Positions 24,689-33,907 of a DNA stretch of 64,000 nucleotides are shown piece after piece. This stretch comes from JBLMXQ01 sp050257855. Its GTDB lineage: Bacteria; Acidobacteriota; Vicinamibacteria; Vicinamibacterales; CAVVIG01. The stretch lies in NCBI GenBank assembly GCA_050257855.1, contig JBLMXQ010000032.1, forward strand, positions 1 to 64,000. The letters are read 5' to 3'. The translations under genes were made by a program, and so were the position numbers. The notes under the pieces were generated by a model. The model was not told the DNA's origin. It saw only the letters and a program-made list of their open reading frames with translations, and did not search any database. Each line of letters begins with the position of its first letter. Positions within the stretch are counted from its first letter, which is position 1.

Positions 24689-27127
24689 TCAACAACGTCG
24701 GCCCCTGCCGTCAATCACCACGTGAAAGTCGGCGCCTTCCCAGCGCGCGCCGTCGGGCCAGTAGAACGTCAGGTCGATGCGGGCGCCGGCCGGAAGGCGC
24801 GCGGTCGGCAGGTCGGCGACGTGGATGCCGAGCCCCGTGTCGGTCGACTCCACGTCCTGGACCTCGGTCCAGCCGTTGACGCCCCAGTGGACCAGGGCGC
24901 GCGCCTGCGTTTCGACGCGAAGGACGCGGCCGGCCGACATGTTCTTGATCTTGTTGTTGAAGCGCCAGACGGCGAACGGCGCCGGCGGAGGGCTGCCGGC
25001 GAGATAGCGATCGACCGGGTGAGGCGGCTGGTCGAACACGAGGCCGTCCTGGATCGACCGGCGCAGCTTGAGGTATTCCGCGTGCGCCCAGGCCAGCGGC
25101 CGCGCCGATCCGGTCGCCTCGCCGTTGACCAGCTCGCGCTCGGGGATGTCCGGCGCATCCCAGATCTGCTCGGGCAGCAGCTGCCCTTCTCCCGCGAACC
25201 CTTCCATGGTCGCCGCGAGCTCGCGTGCGCGGTCGATCCGTCCCGCGGCCACTTCGTAGTGGCCGCGCTCGCCGGTGAGCAGCGGCCAGGCCCGTCCGGT
25301 GCCGGTGCCGTCGAACGGGCTCCCGTCCTGGTGCTCGCCGTATCCGTCGCCGTTGTAGCGGCGCCACGCCGGACCGTGCGGCGTGTCGACCTTCAGCACG
25401 GCGTCGATGACCCTGATCGTGTTGACGATGCGCGGGTCGTTCGCCGCGCGGAGGCCGAACCGCACGAACGCCAGCACGTCGGGGCTGACCATCAGCGCCG
25501 CGCGCGTCCGGTCCTCCGACGGCGGCCGGTTCTTGATCGGCACGTAGCCGTCCTTCGGCGACGCCGCCTCCGCTTCGTCGGGCGTACACACCCGGACGTA
25601 GTAGCCCTCGACGCCACAGTCTTCGGCGAGCCGTGTCCCGGCGACGTACATCCAGTCGTCGATGGCGTCGTACCACGCGTCGGCCGTCTCTCGCAGATAC
25701 GTCGCGACAGCTGGCTCCCCGACGGAGTCGGCCATCTCGGCGGCGACGAGCAGCGCCGCGATCTCCGCGCCGAGCGTGAACGGCGAGTAGCCCGGATCCT
25801 CCTCCCAGCGATCCTGCTGCGTCACCGGTCCGCACCTGACGATGAACCCGGCGGCGCGCCGGACCATGGGCCAGCAGGCCGCGCGCTCGGCGTCCGTGAG
25901 CGCGCCGGCGCGCGACGCGAGATCGACGAGCAGCACGGGGAGCGCCGTCTCGTCCATCTGGACACCGTTCCAGTACGGTGTGCCGTCCAGCCACATGTTC
26001 TGCGACCAGTGGCCGTCGGCCTCCTGCGTCGTCTGCAGATAGCGGAGCACCGCGCGCGCGTCGGCATCGGCGCCCACCGCGAGAAATCCGCCGGCGGTTT
26101 CGACGAGATCCCGTGGCCACACCAGGTGATAGCCGCCGAGGTCGTCGTCGCCCTTCTGGAAGCCCCATGGAATCGAGAGGCTCGCGATGACGCCCCCCTC
26201 GAAGGCCTTCGACGCGTGCACGCGGAGCATCGCCGCACTGAACTGAACGAGCCTGCGCGCCGCCGGCTCGCCGATGGCAACCCGCGTCGTGCGCCCGTGG
26301 TGCCACTGCTGCCACGCGTCGATGTAGGCGGCCGCGCACGCCGGAAACCCTTTCGTCAGGCTCGCGATCGCGCGCTGCCCCGCCTCGGTCGCGGTGCCGC
26401 CGAAGGCGATCGCGACGACGAACGCGCCGTCACAGGCGTCAAGATCGATCTCTCCCGTCAGGGCCACGTTGCCGTTGCTGGCGCGCTCGAACGAGCGGCG
26501 CAGGCGTCCGTCGCGTCGCAGCTCGCCCCAGCCGTCCGACGCGCCGACGAACCCGGCCGACCGTGCGAGCCATGGCGCGTCGCAGGCGAGCGCCAGCGCA
26601 TAGCCGTCGCGTGCGGCGAAGAGCATGGCGGTGCCCTTGTAGTCGCCGAGCCATGCATCGTTGCCGCCGCCATGGTTGTTCAAGTGCGGCGCGAGCAGCG
26701 CGTACAGACGGAACGCGCCGGGGTCTCCCGCGAGCGGCGCGAACCGCACCCTCTGCAGCAGGACATGCGTCGCCGGATCGGCGAGCACGTCCTTCTCGAT
26801 CCGGTACCGTCCGTCATTGGCTGTGTTGCGCAGGTGAAACGCCGGCACGCCGTCGGCCAGGCGCGACACCTCCGACTTCGCGTCGCGCTTCTCTTCCGAG
26901 AAGTAGCTCGCGCCGTCGGTGACGATGAAGCCCATGTCGCGCGTGCAGGCCGAGTCGACGCGCGGATAGTAGATTTCGTTGAGGATGCCGTGGCTCAGCG
27001 TGAACCACACCAGGCTCGTGCGATCGAGCGAGGTGCCGACGCCGCTCTTCGCGCTGGAGGTCCAGCGGGGCGGAATGCCGGGCCAGCCCGGAGCATAGGT
27101 CTCGAAGACTTCGACGGGAGGCTTCAC
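24689..27127 (-). CDS. GH15 glucan 1,4-alpha-glucosidase / glucodextranase-like
   Basis: An 812-residue inverting glucosidase that releases glucose from non-reducing ends of alpha-glucans. An N-terminal beta-sandwich (about 1-270) is followed by an (alpha/alpha)6 barrel and a C-terminal immunoglobulin-like domain. Hallmarks are SIPWGFQKGDDDLGGYHLVWPRDL, DRWEEDPGYSPFTL with the general-acid Glu (about 437) and GQLLPEQIWD with the general-base Glu (about 650). No signal peptide is seen, which favours an intracellular role on glycogen made with GlgB. Divergent from a ROK kinase that could phosphorylate the released glucose. Confidence 0.93.
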   Translation of the reverse strand: MKPPVEVFETYAPGWPGIPPRWTSSAKSGVGTSLDRTSLVWFTLSHGILNEIYYPRVDSACTRDMGFIVTDGASYFSEEKRDAKSEVSRLADGVPAFHLRNTANDGRYRIEKDVLADPATHVLLQRVRFAPLAGDPGAFRLYALLAPHLNNHGGGNDAWLGDYKGTAMLFAARDGYALALACDAPWLARSAGFVGASDGWGELRRDGRLRRSFERASNGNVALTGEIDLDACDGAFVVAIAFGGTATEAGQRAIASLTKGFPACAAAYIDAWQQWHHGRTTRVAIGEPAARRLVQFSAAMLRVHASKAFEGGVIASLSIPWGFQKGDDDLGGYHLVWPRDLVETAGGFLAVGADADARAVLRYLQTTQEADGHWSQNMWLDGTPYWNGVQMDETALPVLLVDLASRAGALTDAERAACWPMVRRAAGFIVRCGPVTQQDRWEEDPGYSPFTLGAEIAALLVAAEMADSVGEPAVATYLRETADAWYDAIDDWMYVAGTRLAEDCGVEGYYVRVCTPDEAEAASPKDGYVPIKNRPPSEDRTRAALMVSPDVLAFVRFGLRAANDPRIVNTIRVIDAVLKVDTPHGPAWRRYNGDGYGEHQDGSPFDGTGTGRAWPLLTGERGHYEVAAGRIDRARELAATMEGFAGEGQLLPEQIWDAPDIPERELVNGEATGSARPLAWAHAEYLKLRRSIQDGLVFDQPPHPVDRYLAGSPPPAPFAVWRFNNKIKNMSAGRVLRVETQARALVHWGVNGWTEVQDVESTDTGLGIHVADLPTARLPAGARIDLTFYWPDGARWEGADFHVVIDGRGRRC

Positions 27128-27164
27128 AGGAAGGACTATACCAGCGGATGCGCATCGGACCGGC

Positions 27165-27170
27165 TACACT
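27165..27170 (+). promoter_or_regulatory. -10 element of ROK kinase gene (leaderless)
   Basis: TACACT ends 8 nt before the ATG at 27179 and no Shine-Dalgarno intervenes. A -35 is not obvious. Confidence 0.4.
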
Positions 27171-27178
27171 GGACGGCC

Positions 27179-27826
27179 ATGAAGGTGCTGGTCGTGGACG
27201 TCGGGGGAACACACGTGAAGGTGCTCGCGACCGGCCGCCGGACGCCCATCAAGATTTCATCAGGGCCGGACCTGACCGCCGCGAAGATGGTCAGGGCCGT
27301 GCGGAAGGCGGCCGCCGGCTGGAGCTACGACGTCGTCTCGATCGGCTATCCCGGCCCCGTGCTCCACGGGAAGCCGGTGAGCGAGCCGCACAACCTCGGA
27401 GGCGGCTGGGTCGGATTCGACTTCCGCCGGGCGTTCGGTCGGCCCGTCCGCGTGATCAACGACGCGGCCATGCAGGCGCTCGGCAGCTACGAGGGCGGGC
27501 GCATGCTGTTCCTGGGCCTGGGCACCGGCCTCGGCTCGGCGCTGATCGTCGACGGCGTCCTCGAGCCGCTGGAGCTCGCCCACCTGCCGTACAAAAAGGG
27601 ACGCACGTACGAAGAGTACGTCGGCAAGGCCGGACTCGAGCGCCTCGGAAAGAAGAAATGGCGGTGCCACGTCGCCGACGTCGTGGCGCGGCTCAAGGCG
27701 GCGCTGCAGGCGGACGAGGTCGTGCTCGGCGGCGGCAACGTGAAGCTGCTTCATGCCCTGCCCGCGGGCGCGCGCCGCGGCTCGAACCGGAACGCGTTCC
27801 TCGGCGGCTACCGCCTGTGGAAATGA
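27179..27826 (+). CDS. ROK-family sugar kinase (polyphosphate glucokinase-like)
   Basis: A 215-residue protein with the ROK/ASKHA phosphate-1 loop (VLVVDVGGTHVKVLATG), the connect region, FDFRRAFGRPVRVINDAAMQALG with the catalytic Asp, and LGLGTGLGSALIVDG (phosphate-2). It is short for a ROK protein, closer to the compact polyphosphate/ATP glucokinases, and I see no HTH domain. Phosphorylation of glucose from the divergent GH15 enzyme is an attractive inference. The alpha/beta hydrolase follows 33 nt downstream. Confidence 0.88.
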   Translation: MKVLVVDVGGTHVKVLATGRRTPIKISSGPDLTAAKMVRAVRKAAAGWSYDVVSIGYPGPVLHGKPVSEPHNLGGGWVGFDFRRAFGRPVRVINDAAMQALGSYEGGRMLFLGLGTGLGSALIVDGVLEPLELAHLPYKKGRTYEEYVGKAGLERLGKKKWRCHVADVVARLKAALQADEVVLGGGNVKLLHALPAGARRGSNRNAFLGGYRLWK

Positions 27827-27859
27827 ACGGGGATCGCGAGCGTCAGCCGGAAAACCGCG

Positions 27860-28597
27860 ATGCACATCCACGTCAACGGAATCGAACTGCACTGGGAAGA
27901 GCACGGCGACGGCGAGCCGCTGCTCTGGCTGCATGGCTTCATGGGGGTGGGCGCCGATTGGCGCTTCCTGTTCGACGCGCCGCCGGACGGCTGCCGCCTG
28001 ATCGCGCCGGATCTGAGGGGACAGGGCTCGTCGACCGCGCCGGCCGGGGCGTACTCGTTCCGTGAGTCGGCGCGCGACACGCTCGCGCTGCTCGATCACC
28101 TGCGCGTCGAGCGCGTGAAAGCGATCGGGTTGAGCGGCGGCGGCATCACGGCGCTTCACATGGCGACGATCGAGCCGGCGCGTATCGCGGCCATGGTCGT
28201 GGTCAGCGCGCCGCCGTCGTTTCCCGAGCAGGCGCGCGCCATCCAGCGGGTCTTTTCGGAATCGATGCTGCCGGAGGCGGAGCGGACGCGCATGCGCTCG
28301 CGGCACCGCCGCCCGGGACAGCTCGACGCGCTCTTCGCGCAGGCGCGCGCGTTCGCCGGCAGCGACGATCCGAACTTCACGCCGGCGGAGCTCGCGTCGA
28401 TTGCCGCCGAGACGCTGATCGTCTTCGGCGATCGCGACCCGTTCTACCCGGTGTCGATGGCCGTCGACCTCTATCGCGCAATCCCGCGATCGTATCTGTG
28501 GGTGGTCCCCAACGGCGGCCACGGCCCCGTGTTCGGACAGTCGGCTCCCTCGTTCGGCGCCACGGCGCTCGCGTTCCTGCGCGGAAGCTGGCGCTAG
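27860..28597 (+). CDS. Alpha/beta-hydrolase fold enzyme
   Basis: A 245-residue hydrolase. An oxyanion-hole motif LLWLHGFMG (about 21-29), the nucleophile elbow GLSGGG (Ser near 94), ETLIVFGDRDPFYP with the acidic residue and a His in NGGHGP near the C-terminus complete a Ser-Asp-His triad. The start MHIHVNGIELHWEEHG is typical of the family. Esterase, dehalogenase or C-C hydrolase cannot be told apart. It lies 33 nt after the kinase gene and is probably co-transcribed. Confidence 0.92.
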   Translation: MHIHVNGIELHWEEHGDGEPLLWLHGFMGVGADWRFLFDAPPDGCRLIAPDLRGQGSSTAPAGAYSFRESARDTLALLDHLRVERVKAIGLSGGGITALHMATIEPARIAAMVVVSAPPSFPEQARAIQRVFSESMLPEAERTRMRSRHRRPGQLDALFAQARAFAGSDDPNFTPAELASIAAETLIVFGDRDPFYPVSMAVDLYRAIPRSYLWVVPNGGHGPVFGQSAPSFGATALAFLRGSWR

Positions 28598-28611
28598 CGG
28601 CCCGGCCCGCC

Positions 28612-29622
28612 CTACGCCATCTCGTGCGTGCTCGCCGGCCGATGCGGCGACGAGATCGGCCCTTCCGGGCCGTGCACGGCGTTCGAGTACTGGAACTGCA
28701 CGGGTGCTTCGCCGCCCGCGACGGAGACCTCCCTGAACACGAGGTCCAGGTTGCCGGCGTCTCCCGCCTCGAACACCGGAAAGTCCCCGCACTCCTCGCC
28801 ATCATCGGAATTCCAGCCGATGATCCCCTCGACCCGGTTCGTCCGAATCGCCTCCTCCACGTCGGGATCCGTGCGCGCCTCGTTGAGCTCGTGATAGAAG
28901 GTCGCGACGACGTTCTTCCACGGCTCGTCGAACACGGCGATGCCGTTTTCCTTTCCGTTCGCCAGCCGTTCGGAGTAGACGCCGACGGCGTAATAGACGC
29001 GCGTTCGGCCGATGTCGACGGAGCCGTGATATCCGCCGAGCCCCTCGAGGGAAGAAACCTCCTCGGTTTCGGGCTTTCCGGGTTTGCGCCGCGAGGCTGC
29101 AGCGCCCTGGCGATCGTCTTCTCTTCCAGTGCCGGTGCCGTCGGTCAAGACCGTGCCGGACGGCAGCAGCAGGTTGACGACGCTGGAATCGAACTCGAGG
29201 TTCGCCAGATGGCCGCTCCTGAACAGATCCGTCACCAGCTTCTCGGTGGACGTCTGCGTCACGACCTTCGGACGTCTGCTGCCCGTGAACTGCGACGACA
29301 CGAACGTCGTGGCAATCGGTTCGTTCGCGAAGTACTGGCGCATGACGTTGTTCAGGCGGTGGTCGGCCATCGCGTGGTCGAGCGCGCCGTCGATGGCGTC
29401 GACGTCCGTCCGGCTCCACGCGGCCGATCCCCCGACGTAGACGTTGACGTACGAGAGGTGCGCGATCGTGCGCCCGCCGCGGAACTTCAGGTCGTGCTCG
29501 GGCGTGGCCGGCAGGCCCGCGACCCGGACGGTGGGCGCGGGACGCGCCTGCCGCGCGCGCAGATGGTGCTTGCGTTCGGCGGGCGAGTGCGGCCGGACGA
29601 CGACGCGCATCAGATGAGGCAT
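28612..29622 (-). CDS. Unrecognised protein with a zincin-like HELNEARTDP motif
   Basis: A 336-residue protein with no signal peptide and a basic N-terminus. Its central part reads GGRTIAHLSYVNVYVGGSAAW. Near residue 255 comes FYHELNEARTDPD, then GWNSDDGEECGD about 20 residues on. The H-E-x-x-E-A-x-TDP ... GW ... GD pattern recalls a family of bacterial secreted zincin-like proteins, but classic HExxH is absent (HELNE), so protease activity is uncertain. GAGGAGGG lies before the start at 29622. It is the only gene in its unit. Confidence 0.7.
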   Translation of the reverse strand: MPHLMRVVVRPHSPAERKHHLRARQARPAPTVRVAGLPATPEHDLKFRGGRTIAHLSYVNVYVGGSAAWSRTDVDAIDGALDHAMADHRLNNVMRQYFANEPIATTFVSSQFTGSRRPKVVTQTSTEKLVTDLFRSGHLANLEFDSSVVNLLLPSGTVLTDGTGTGREDDRQGAAASRRKPGKPETEEVSSLEGLGGYHGSVDIGRTRVYYAVGVYSERLANGKENGIAVFDEPWKNVVATFYHELNEARTDPDVEEAIRTNRVEGIIGWNSDDGEECGDFPVFEAGDAGNLDLVFREVSVAGGEAPVQFQYSNAVHGPEGPISSPHRPASTHEMA

Positions 29623-29782
29623 GCTGCCCTCCTCGGAACGCGGCCGGCTGTTCGAGCGGGCGGGTCCGCGCCCACCGGAGGCGCGCCAGCGTGCCGGCCG
29701 ATGCCGCTGGCGCGCTGAGGTCGCGATTATGCACGCGTTGCGCCTCGACGGCCCCGCCGCTTTCACGGAGTCCCGCCGGGTC

Positions 29783-29994
29783 TTGCACGGAGTTTCGCAG
29801 GATGTGGTAAGATTGTTCCTCGGATCTTGCCACGCGCTAGCCGTTTGCAGGCGTAACGAGCCTTCCTGACTCGCTCCTCCTCAGTTCTGCTTAGCTACGA
29901 GACGAAATCCGCCCGGCATCCCCAGAGGGATCCGGAATGCAGGCCGCCAGCCGGCGGCATCGAGCGTCGCGGAACGCGACAGAGGAGTCAGTTG
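29783..29994 (+). promoter_or_regulatory. Possible promoter and long 5' leader of the RRM gene
   Basis: The 372-bp space 29623-29994 holds no gene. TTGCAC (29783-29788) and TAAGAT (29808-29813) with a long 19-nt spacer are a possible promoter. This would give a leader of about 175 nt before the RRM start, including CCGGATCC- and GCCGGCGGC-type self-complementary patches and ending in AGAGGAG. Long structured leaders are usual for cold-induced RNA-chaperone genes, so thermosensing is an inference. Confidence 0.35.
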
Positions 29995-30309
29995 ATGGGT
30001 CGGAAATTGTACGTCGGAAACCTCCCTTACGAAACGGGAGAAACGGAGCTGCAGGACCTGTTCGGGCGCGCCGGAACCGTGGAAACGGTGACGGTGATGC
30101 GCGACATGGCGACCGGGCGCGCCCGCGGGTTCGCCTTCGTCGAGATGAGCACGGACGAGGAAGCGCAGAAGGCGGTTGACCAGCTGAACGAGTATCAGCT
30201 CGGAGGCCGGAGCCTCACGGTCAACGAAGCGCGTCCGAAGCCCGCGCGCACGGGCGGCTTCGGCGGCGGCGGCGGCGACTCGCGTCGCCGGCGCGAGCCC
30301 CGCTGGTAA
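29995..30309 (+). CDS. RRM-domain RNA-binding protein
   Basis: A 104-residue bacterial RRM protein of the cyanobacterial Rbp / glycine-rich type. RNP2 is KLYVGNLPYE (residues 4-13) and RNP1 is RGFAFVEM (about 43-50). After the fold comes a Gly-rich and Arg-rich tail (GGFGGGGGDSRRRREPRW). It binds single-stranded RNA and is usually cold-induced. AGAGGAG lies 8 nt before the ATG. It leads a run with the cold-shock-domain and omega-like genes. Confidence 0.95.
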   Translation: MGRKLYVGNLPYETGETELQDLFGRAGTVETVTVMRDMATGRARGFAFVEMSTDEEAQKAVDQLNEYQLGGRSLTVNEARPKPARTGGFGGGGGDSRRRREPRW

Positions 30310-30366
30310 GTGGTTCGGCGCGGGTCGAGGCGGGACGTCCGTTCCGCCCCGACCCGCAGATTTCAC

Positions 30367-30675
30367 ATGGACAACGGACGCTCCCCGGCGGCGCGCATGC
30401 GCAAACCGGCTCCCAGGTCGCCGGCCGGCAGCTCCCGGCCGGTCGCCCGCCAGGACGCCGCCGCCGGCCGGATCGTGAAGATTCTGCTCGGACAGGGCCA
30501 CGGCTTCATCCGCCTGGCAGACGGACGCCAGGTGTTCTTCCACCGCGCGGATCTGGAAGAGGGCACCACGTTCAACGGCCTTCGGGTCGGTGACTCCGTC
30601 AGGTTCGAGCTGCTCGAAGACCGGGTCAGCGGCGCGCGGGCGCTGCGCGTCAGACGCGATCAGCGTACGCGGTAG
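30367..30675 (+). CDS. Cold-shock-domain (CSD) protein with basic N-terminal extension
   Basis: A 102-residue protein: about 34 basic/Pro-rich residues, then one CSD from GRIVKILLGQGHGFIRLADGR to FFHRADLEEGTTFNGLRVGDSVRFELLED. RNP1-like GHGFI and RNP2-like VFFHR surfaces are kept; KGFGFI is changed to QGHGFI. It likely melts RNA structure. It lies 57 nt after the RRM gene, so a shared transcript is plausible. No clear ribosome site is visible before the ATG at 30367. Confidence 0.9.
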   Translation: MDNGRSPAARMRKPAPRSPAGSSRPVARQDAAAGRIVKILLGQGHGFIRLADGRQVFFHRADLEEGTTFNGLRVGDSVRFELLEDRVSGARALRVRRDQRTR

Positions 30676-30765
30676 CCCGGGCCGCGCGCGGTCTCTCTCT
30701 CCTGCTCGTCAACCAGCGGCAGTCGCCGCGCTCGTCGCACCCGGGCGCCGTGTCGTGGAGGTCTC

Positions 30766-30996
30766 ATGATTCAGCGTCCCGTCGACATCGGCCGGTTCGA
30801 GTTCGTGGCGCTTGCTTCCCTGCGGGCGGCGCAGCTGCTGCGCGGCTGCCGTCCCCGGGTCGACGGAGCGCACAAGGCGACGGTCACCGCCCAGATGGAA
30901 GTGGCCGAGAGGAAAGTCGCGCACCTGGCCTCGGACCCCGAGGCGATTCCGGGTGCGGCGATCCCGCCTGCGTCGATCGAGCCCGCGATCGTCTGA
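30766..30996 (+). CDS. RNA polymerase omega-subunit-like protein
   Basis: A 76-residue protein that aligns by eye with RpoZ: RFEFVALASLRAAQLLRGCRPRVDG (the RxAxQLxxG-P-R helix that clamps the beta-prime C-terminus), then HKATVTAQMEVAERKV, matching the omega HK-x-x-x-A-x-x-EV motif. Omega helps assemble RNA polymerase. It sits after two RNA-chaperone genes rather than with gmk/spoT, so it may be a second omega. Whether the genome also has a canonical rpoZ cannot be seen here. Confidence 0.75.
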   Translation: MIQRPVDIGRFEFVALASLRAAQLLRGCRPRVDGAHKATVTAQMEVAERKVAHLASDPEAIPGAAIPPASIEPAIV

Positions 30997-31206
30997 ACGA
31001 CATCTCATTTCATCGAGCGCTTCGCGGTCCCAGGTACCGCAGGCGGCCGAGGTCCGCGTGGAAGAACACGCGGTGGATGCGGTCGTCCGCAACGGCGTGC
31101 TGCGTGCCGTGGCTGCGATGAACGCGGCTGCCTGCGAATCTGACGGGAAATTCAGGAAGTCTTCAGGCGCCACGATCCGGGCCCGGCTGGATACTTGAAT
31201 ACCATT

Positions 31207-33804
31207 GTGAACGTGGCACGGTGTTGGGTCGGGCGGGTGCGGTATCCCGCCAGCGCCGGCGCGACAGCCTTGCTGTTGTGCCTGGCACTCGTCGCCCCCG
31301 CGGCCTCGCAACCGCGGGCCTCCGGCGTCTCGCTGACCGGGGTCGTGGTCGATTCGACAGGCGCAGTGCTGCCCTCCGCGCAGGTGCAGCTGACGAGCGC
31401 GTCGGGGCCCGTCGTCATGTCCACGAGCACGAGTGCGACCGGCACGTTCACGTTCGGGCCTCTTCACCCCGGCAGGTACGCCGTGCGTGCGACGCTCGAG
31501 GGGTTCGGACCGCAGACGGTCACGGTCAACGTCGGCAGGAGGCCCGGGAAGCCGCTGCGGATCACGCTGCCGCTCGCCGAGGTACACCAGGAGGTAACGG
31601 TCACCGGCGGCACGCCCCGGATTTCGACCGGTGCGGCCGCCAACGCGGACACGGTGGCCGTGACGCAGGGTGCGCTCGAGAGCCTGCCGATCTTCGACGA
31701 CGACGCCGTCGCCGCCGTTTCGCGCTTTCTCGACAGCGGCTCCCTCGGCACCGGCGGCGTCACGCTGCTGGTGAACGGCATGGAGGTCAACAGCCTGGAC
31801 GTGAGCACCTCCGCCATCCAGCAGATCAAGATCAACGAAGATCCGTACTCGGCGGCCTACTCGCGGCCGGGCCGCGGCCGCATCAACATCATCACGAAGC
31901 CCGGATCCGGGGAGTACCACGGGTCCGCGAACGTCATCTTCCGCGATGCCCGGCTGAATGCGCGCAATGCCTTCGCCGACGTGCGCCCCCCGGAGCAGCG
32001 GCGCATCGGCGATGGCTTCCTCGGCGGGCCGGTCGGCGCGAGCGGCGCCACGTCGTTCATGCTGTCGGTCAAGGACGACAGCGAGGACCGGCGGGCGTTC
32101 GTGTTCGCCCTCGGTCCCGACGGCGGGATTCGCGACTCGGTGGCACAGCCCTTCCGGCACCTCCTCGCGTCATTCGGCGTCACTCGTCAGCGGGGACGGT
32201 CCACCGTGTCCATCCGTCCTTCCTACGAGGAGGAAACCGATGCCGGCCGCGGCGTCGGCGGCACGACGCTGGGCTCGGCCGGCACGACGTACCACCACCG
32301 GGAGATCGATCTCACCTACAACCACCAGACCGTCTTCCGGCCCACGGTGCTGAACCAGTTCCAGATCCTCGTCGGCCACGAGCTCGAGCCGACGACCAGC
32401 GACTCGCCGGCGCCGGGCCTGGTGGTCAACGGCGCCTTCACCGGCGGCGGCGCGCAGGTGGACCTGCACCGCACCGAGCTCCACTTCCAGCTCGCGGAGA
32501 ACCTGGCGCTGACGAGGGGCCGGCATTTTCTCCAGCTCGGCTTCCAGGTGCCCGACTGGAGCCGCCGGGGTTTCTACGACCGCAGCGGCTTCGGCGGCAC
32601 CTACTACTTCTCCGATCTCACGGCGTACGCTGCGGGACGCCCCTACGCGTACGTCCAGCAGCGGGGGAATGGCGATGTCGTCTGGCTCGAGAAGGTGCTG
32701 GGCTTCTACGCGAACGACGACTGGCAGCTGTCGCCGGCGGCGACGGTGTCGCTCGGGCTGCGCTACGACTGGTCCAACTATTTCGCCGACCACGACAATC
32801 TCGCTCCCCGCGCGTCGTTCGCCGTCAAGCCGGGCGGAGGCGGCTCCACGGTCATTCGCGGCGGCGCGGGGCTCTTCTACGACAAGGTCGGGCCGTTTCC
32901 GGTCGTCGACGTGCTCGACTTCCGTCCCGGAGGGCTCCAGCGCCTCGTGATTACCAACCCGCCGTATCCGGACCCGTTCGCGCCGGGGACTTCCGTCGCG
33001 GCGACACCCCCGAGCATCGCGGAGTTCGCGCCGGGCATCCAGGTGCCGTGGACGCTGCAGTACAGCATCGGGATGGAGCGCCAGCTGCTCGAGTCGGCGA
33101 CGCTGTCGGTGATGTACTACGGATCGAACGGGCGCCGCCTCCGATCGCGCGACGTCAACGCGCCGCCGCCGCCGCTCTACGCCGTGCGGCCGAATCCGTC
33201 GTTCGGCGTGATCCGGCAGATCGACGCCTCGGCGCGGCAGCGCAGCGACTCGCTGCAGGTGACGCTGCGCGCGCGCCTCGGCCGGGCGTTCAACGGACAG
33301 GTTCAGTACGCGTTGAACCGTTCGATGAACGAGTCGGGCGGCGTGAACTGGTTCCCCGCCAATGACTACGATCTCGCAGGCGAGTGGGCGCGCGCCGACT
33401 TCGACAGACGTCATCGCCTGCTGCTGCTCGGCAGCGTCACGCCAGCACGGAAGCTGAACCTGGGCGTCGCGTTGACCGTCCAGAGCGGTCTCCCGTACAG
33501 CGAGCTGCTCGGGACCGATCTGTACAACAACGGACGCGGCAACGCCCGGCCGCCCGGCGTCGCGCGCAACAGCCTGCAGGGCGCGGCGTACGCCGATCTG
33601 GACCTGCGGCTCTCGCGCGAGTTCGAGGTCGCGGGCCGCGGCGCGTCGGCCAGGACGCTCACGGTCGGCGTCGACGCATTCAACGTGCTGAACGCAGTCA
33701 ACTACGACTCGTACGTGGGCACCGTGACGTCGTCGCTCTTCGCGCAGCCGGTGAGCGCGTATCCGCCGCGCCAGCTGCAGCTGTCGGCCCGAGTGAAGTT
33801 CTGA
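31207..33804 (+). CDS. TonB-dependent receptor-like outer-membrane protein with N-terminal CarboxypepD-reg domain
   Basis: About 865 residues. A signal peptide (TALLLCLALVAPAASQ) precedes a carboxypeptidase-regulatory-like beta-sandwich (SLTGVVVDSTGAVLPSAQVQL ... FTFGPLHPGRYAVRATLEGF), a plug region (VTLLVNGMEVNSLDVS, RGRINIITKPGSGEYHG) and a long 22-strand-type barrel ending LQLSARVKF with the terminal aromatic. This is the acidobacterial OAR/SusC-like type; the cargo is unknown. Two non-ATG starts are possible, TTG at 31195 and GTG at 31207. GATACT (31188-31193) is a -10 candidate. The only close neighbour on the strand is the omega-like gene. Confidence 0.9.
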   Translation: MNVARCWVGRVRYPASAGATALLLCLALVAPAASQPRASGVSLTGVVVDSTGAVLPSAQVQLTSASGPVVMSTSTSATGTFTFGPLHPGRYAVRATLEGFGPQTVTVNVGRRPGKPLRITLPLAEVHQEVTVTGGTPRISTGAAANADTVAVTQGALESLPIFDDDAVAAVSRFLDSGSLGTGGVTLLVNGMEVNSLDVSTSAIQQIKINEDPYSAAYSRPGRGRINIITKPGSGEYHGSANVIFRDARLNARNAFADVRPPEQRRIGDGFLGGPVGASGATSFMLSVKDDSEDRRAFVFALGPDGGIRDSVAQPFRHLLASFGVTRQRGRSTVSIRPSYEEETDAGRGVGGTTLGSAGTTYHHREIDLTYNHQTVFRPTVLNQFQILVGHELEPTTSDSPAPGLVVNGAFTGGGAQVDLHRTELHFQLAENLALTRGRHFLQLGFQVPDWSRRGFYDRSGFGGTYYFSDLTAYAAGRPYAYVQQRGNGDVVWLEKVLGFYANDDWQLSPAATVSLGLRYDWSNYFADHDNLAPRASFAVKPGGGGSTVIRGGAGLFYDKVGPFPVVDVLDFRPGGLQRLVITNPPYPDPFAPGTSVAATPPSIAEFAPGIQVPWTLQYSIGMERQLLESATLSVMYYGSNGRRLRSRDVNAPPPPLYAVRPNPSFGVIRQIDASARQRSDSLQVTLRARLGRAFNGQVQYALNRSMNESGGVNWFPANDYDLAGEWARADFDRRHRLLLLGSVTPARKLNLGVALTVQSGLPYSELLGTDLYNNGRGNARPPGVARNSLQGAAYADLDLRLSREFEVAGRGASARTLTVGVDAFNVLNAVNYDSYVGTVTSSLFAQPVSAYPPRQLQLSARVKF

Positions 33805-33907
33805 CCGATACGCGGCTCGGGCAGGAAGCCCGCGCCGGGCCGCAATCGCTCGTGCGCGACCCGCCGCGCCTTCGACCCCGCCCCTGCGGTTCGAGTGCAG
33901 CGCGACC

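Noticed and set aside
24680..27178. Long open plus-strand frame reaching into the ROK kinase gene.
   Set aside because: Antisense shadow of GH15; only the part from 27179 carries kinase motifs.
28612..29622. Call as a metalloprotease.
   Set aside because: HExxH is not satisfied (HELNE) and no signal peptide or family match could be confirmed.
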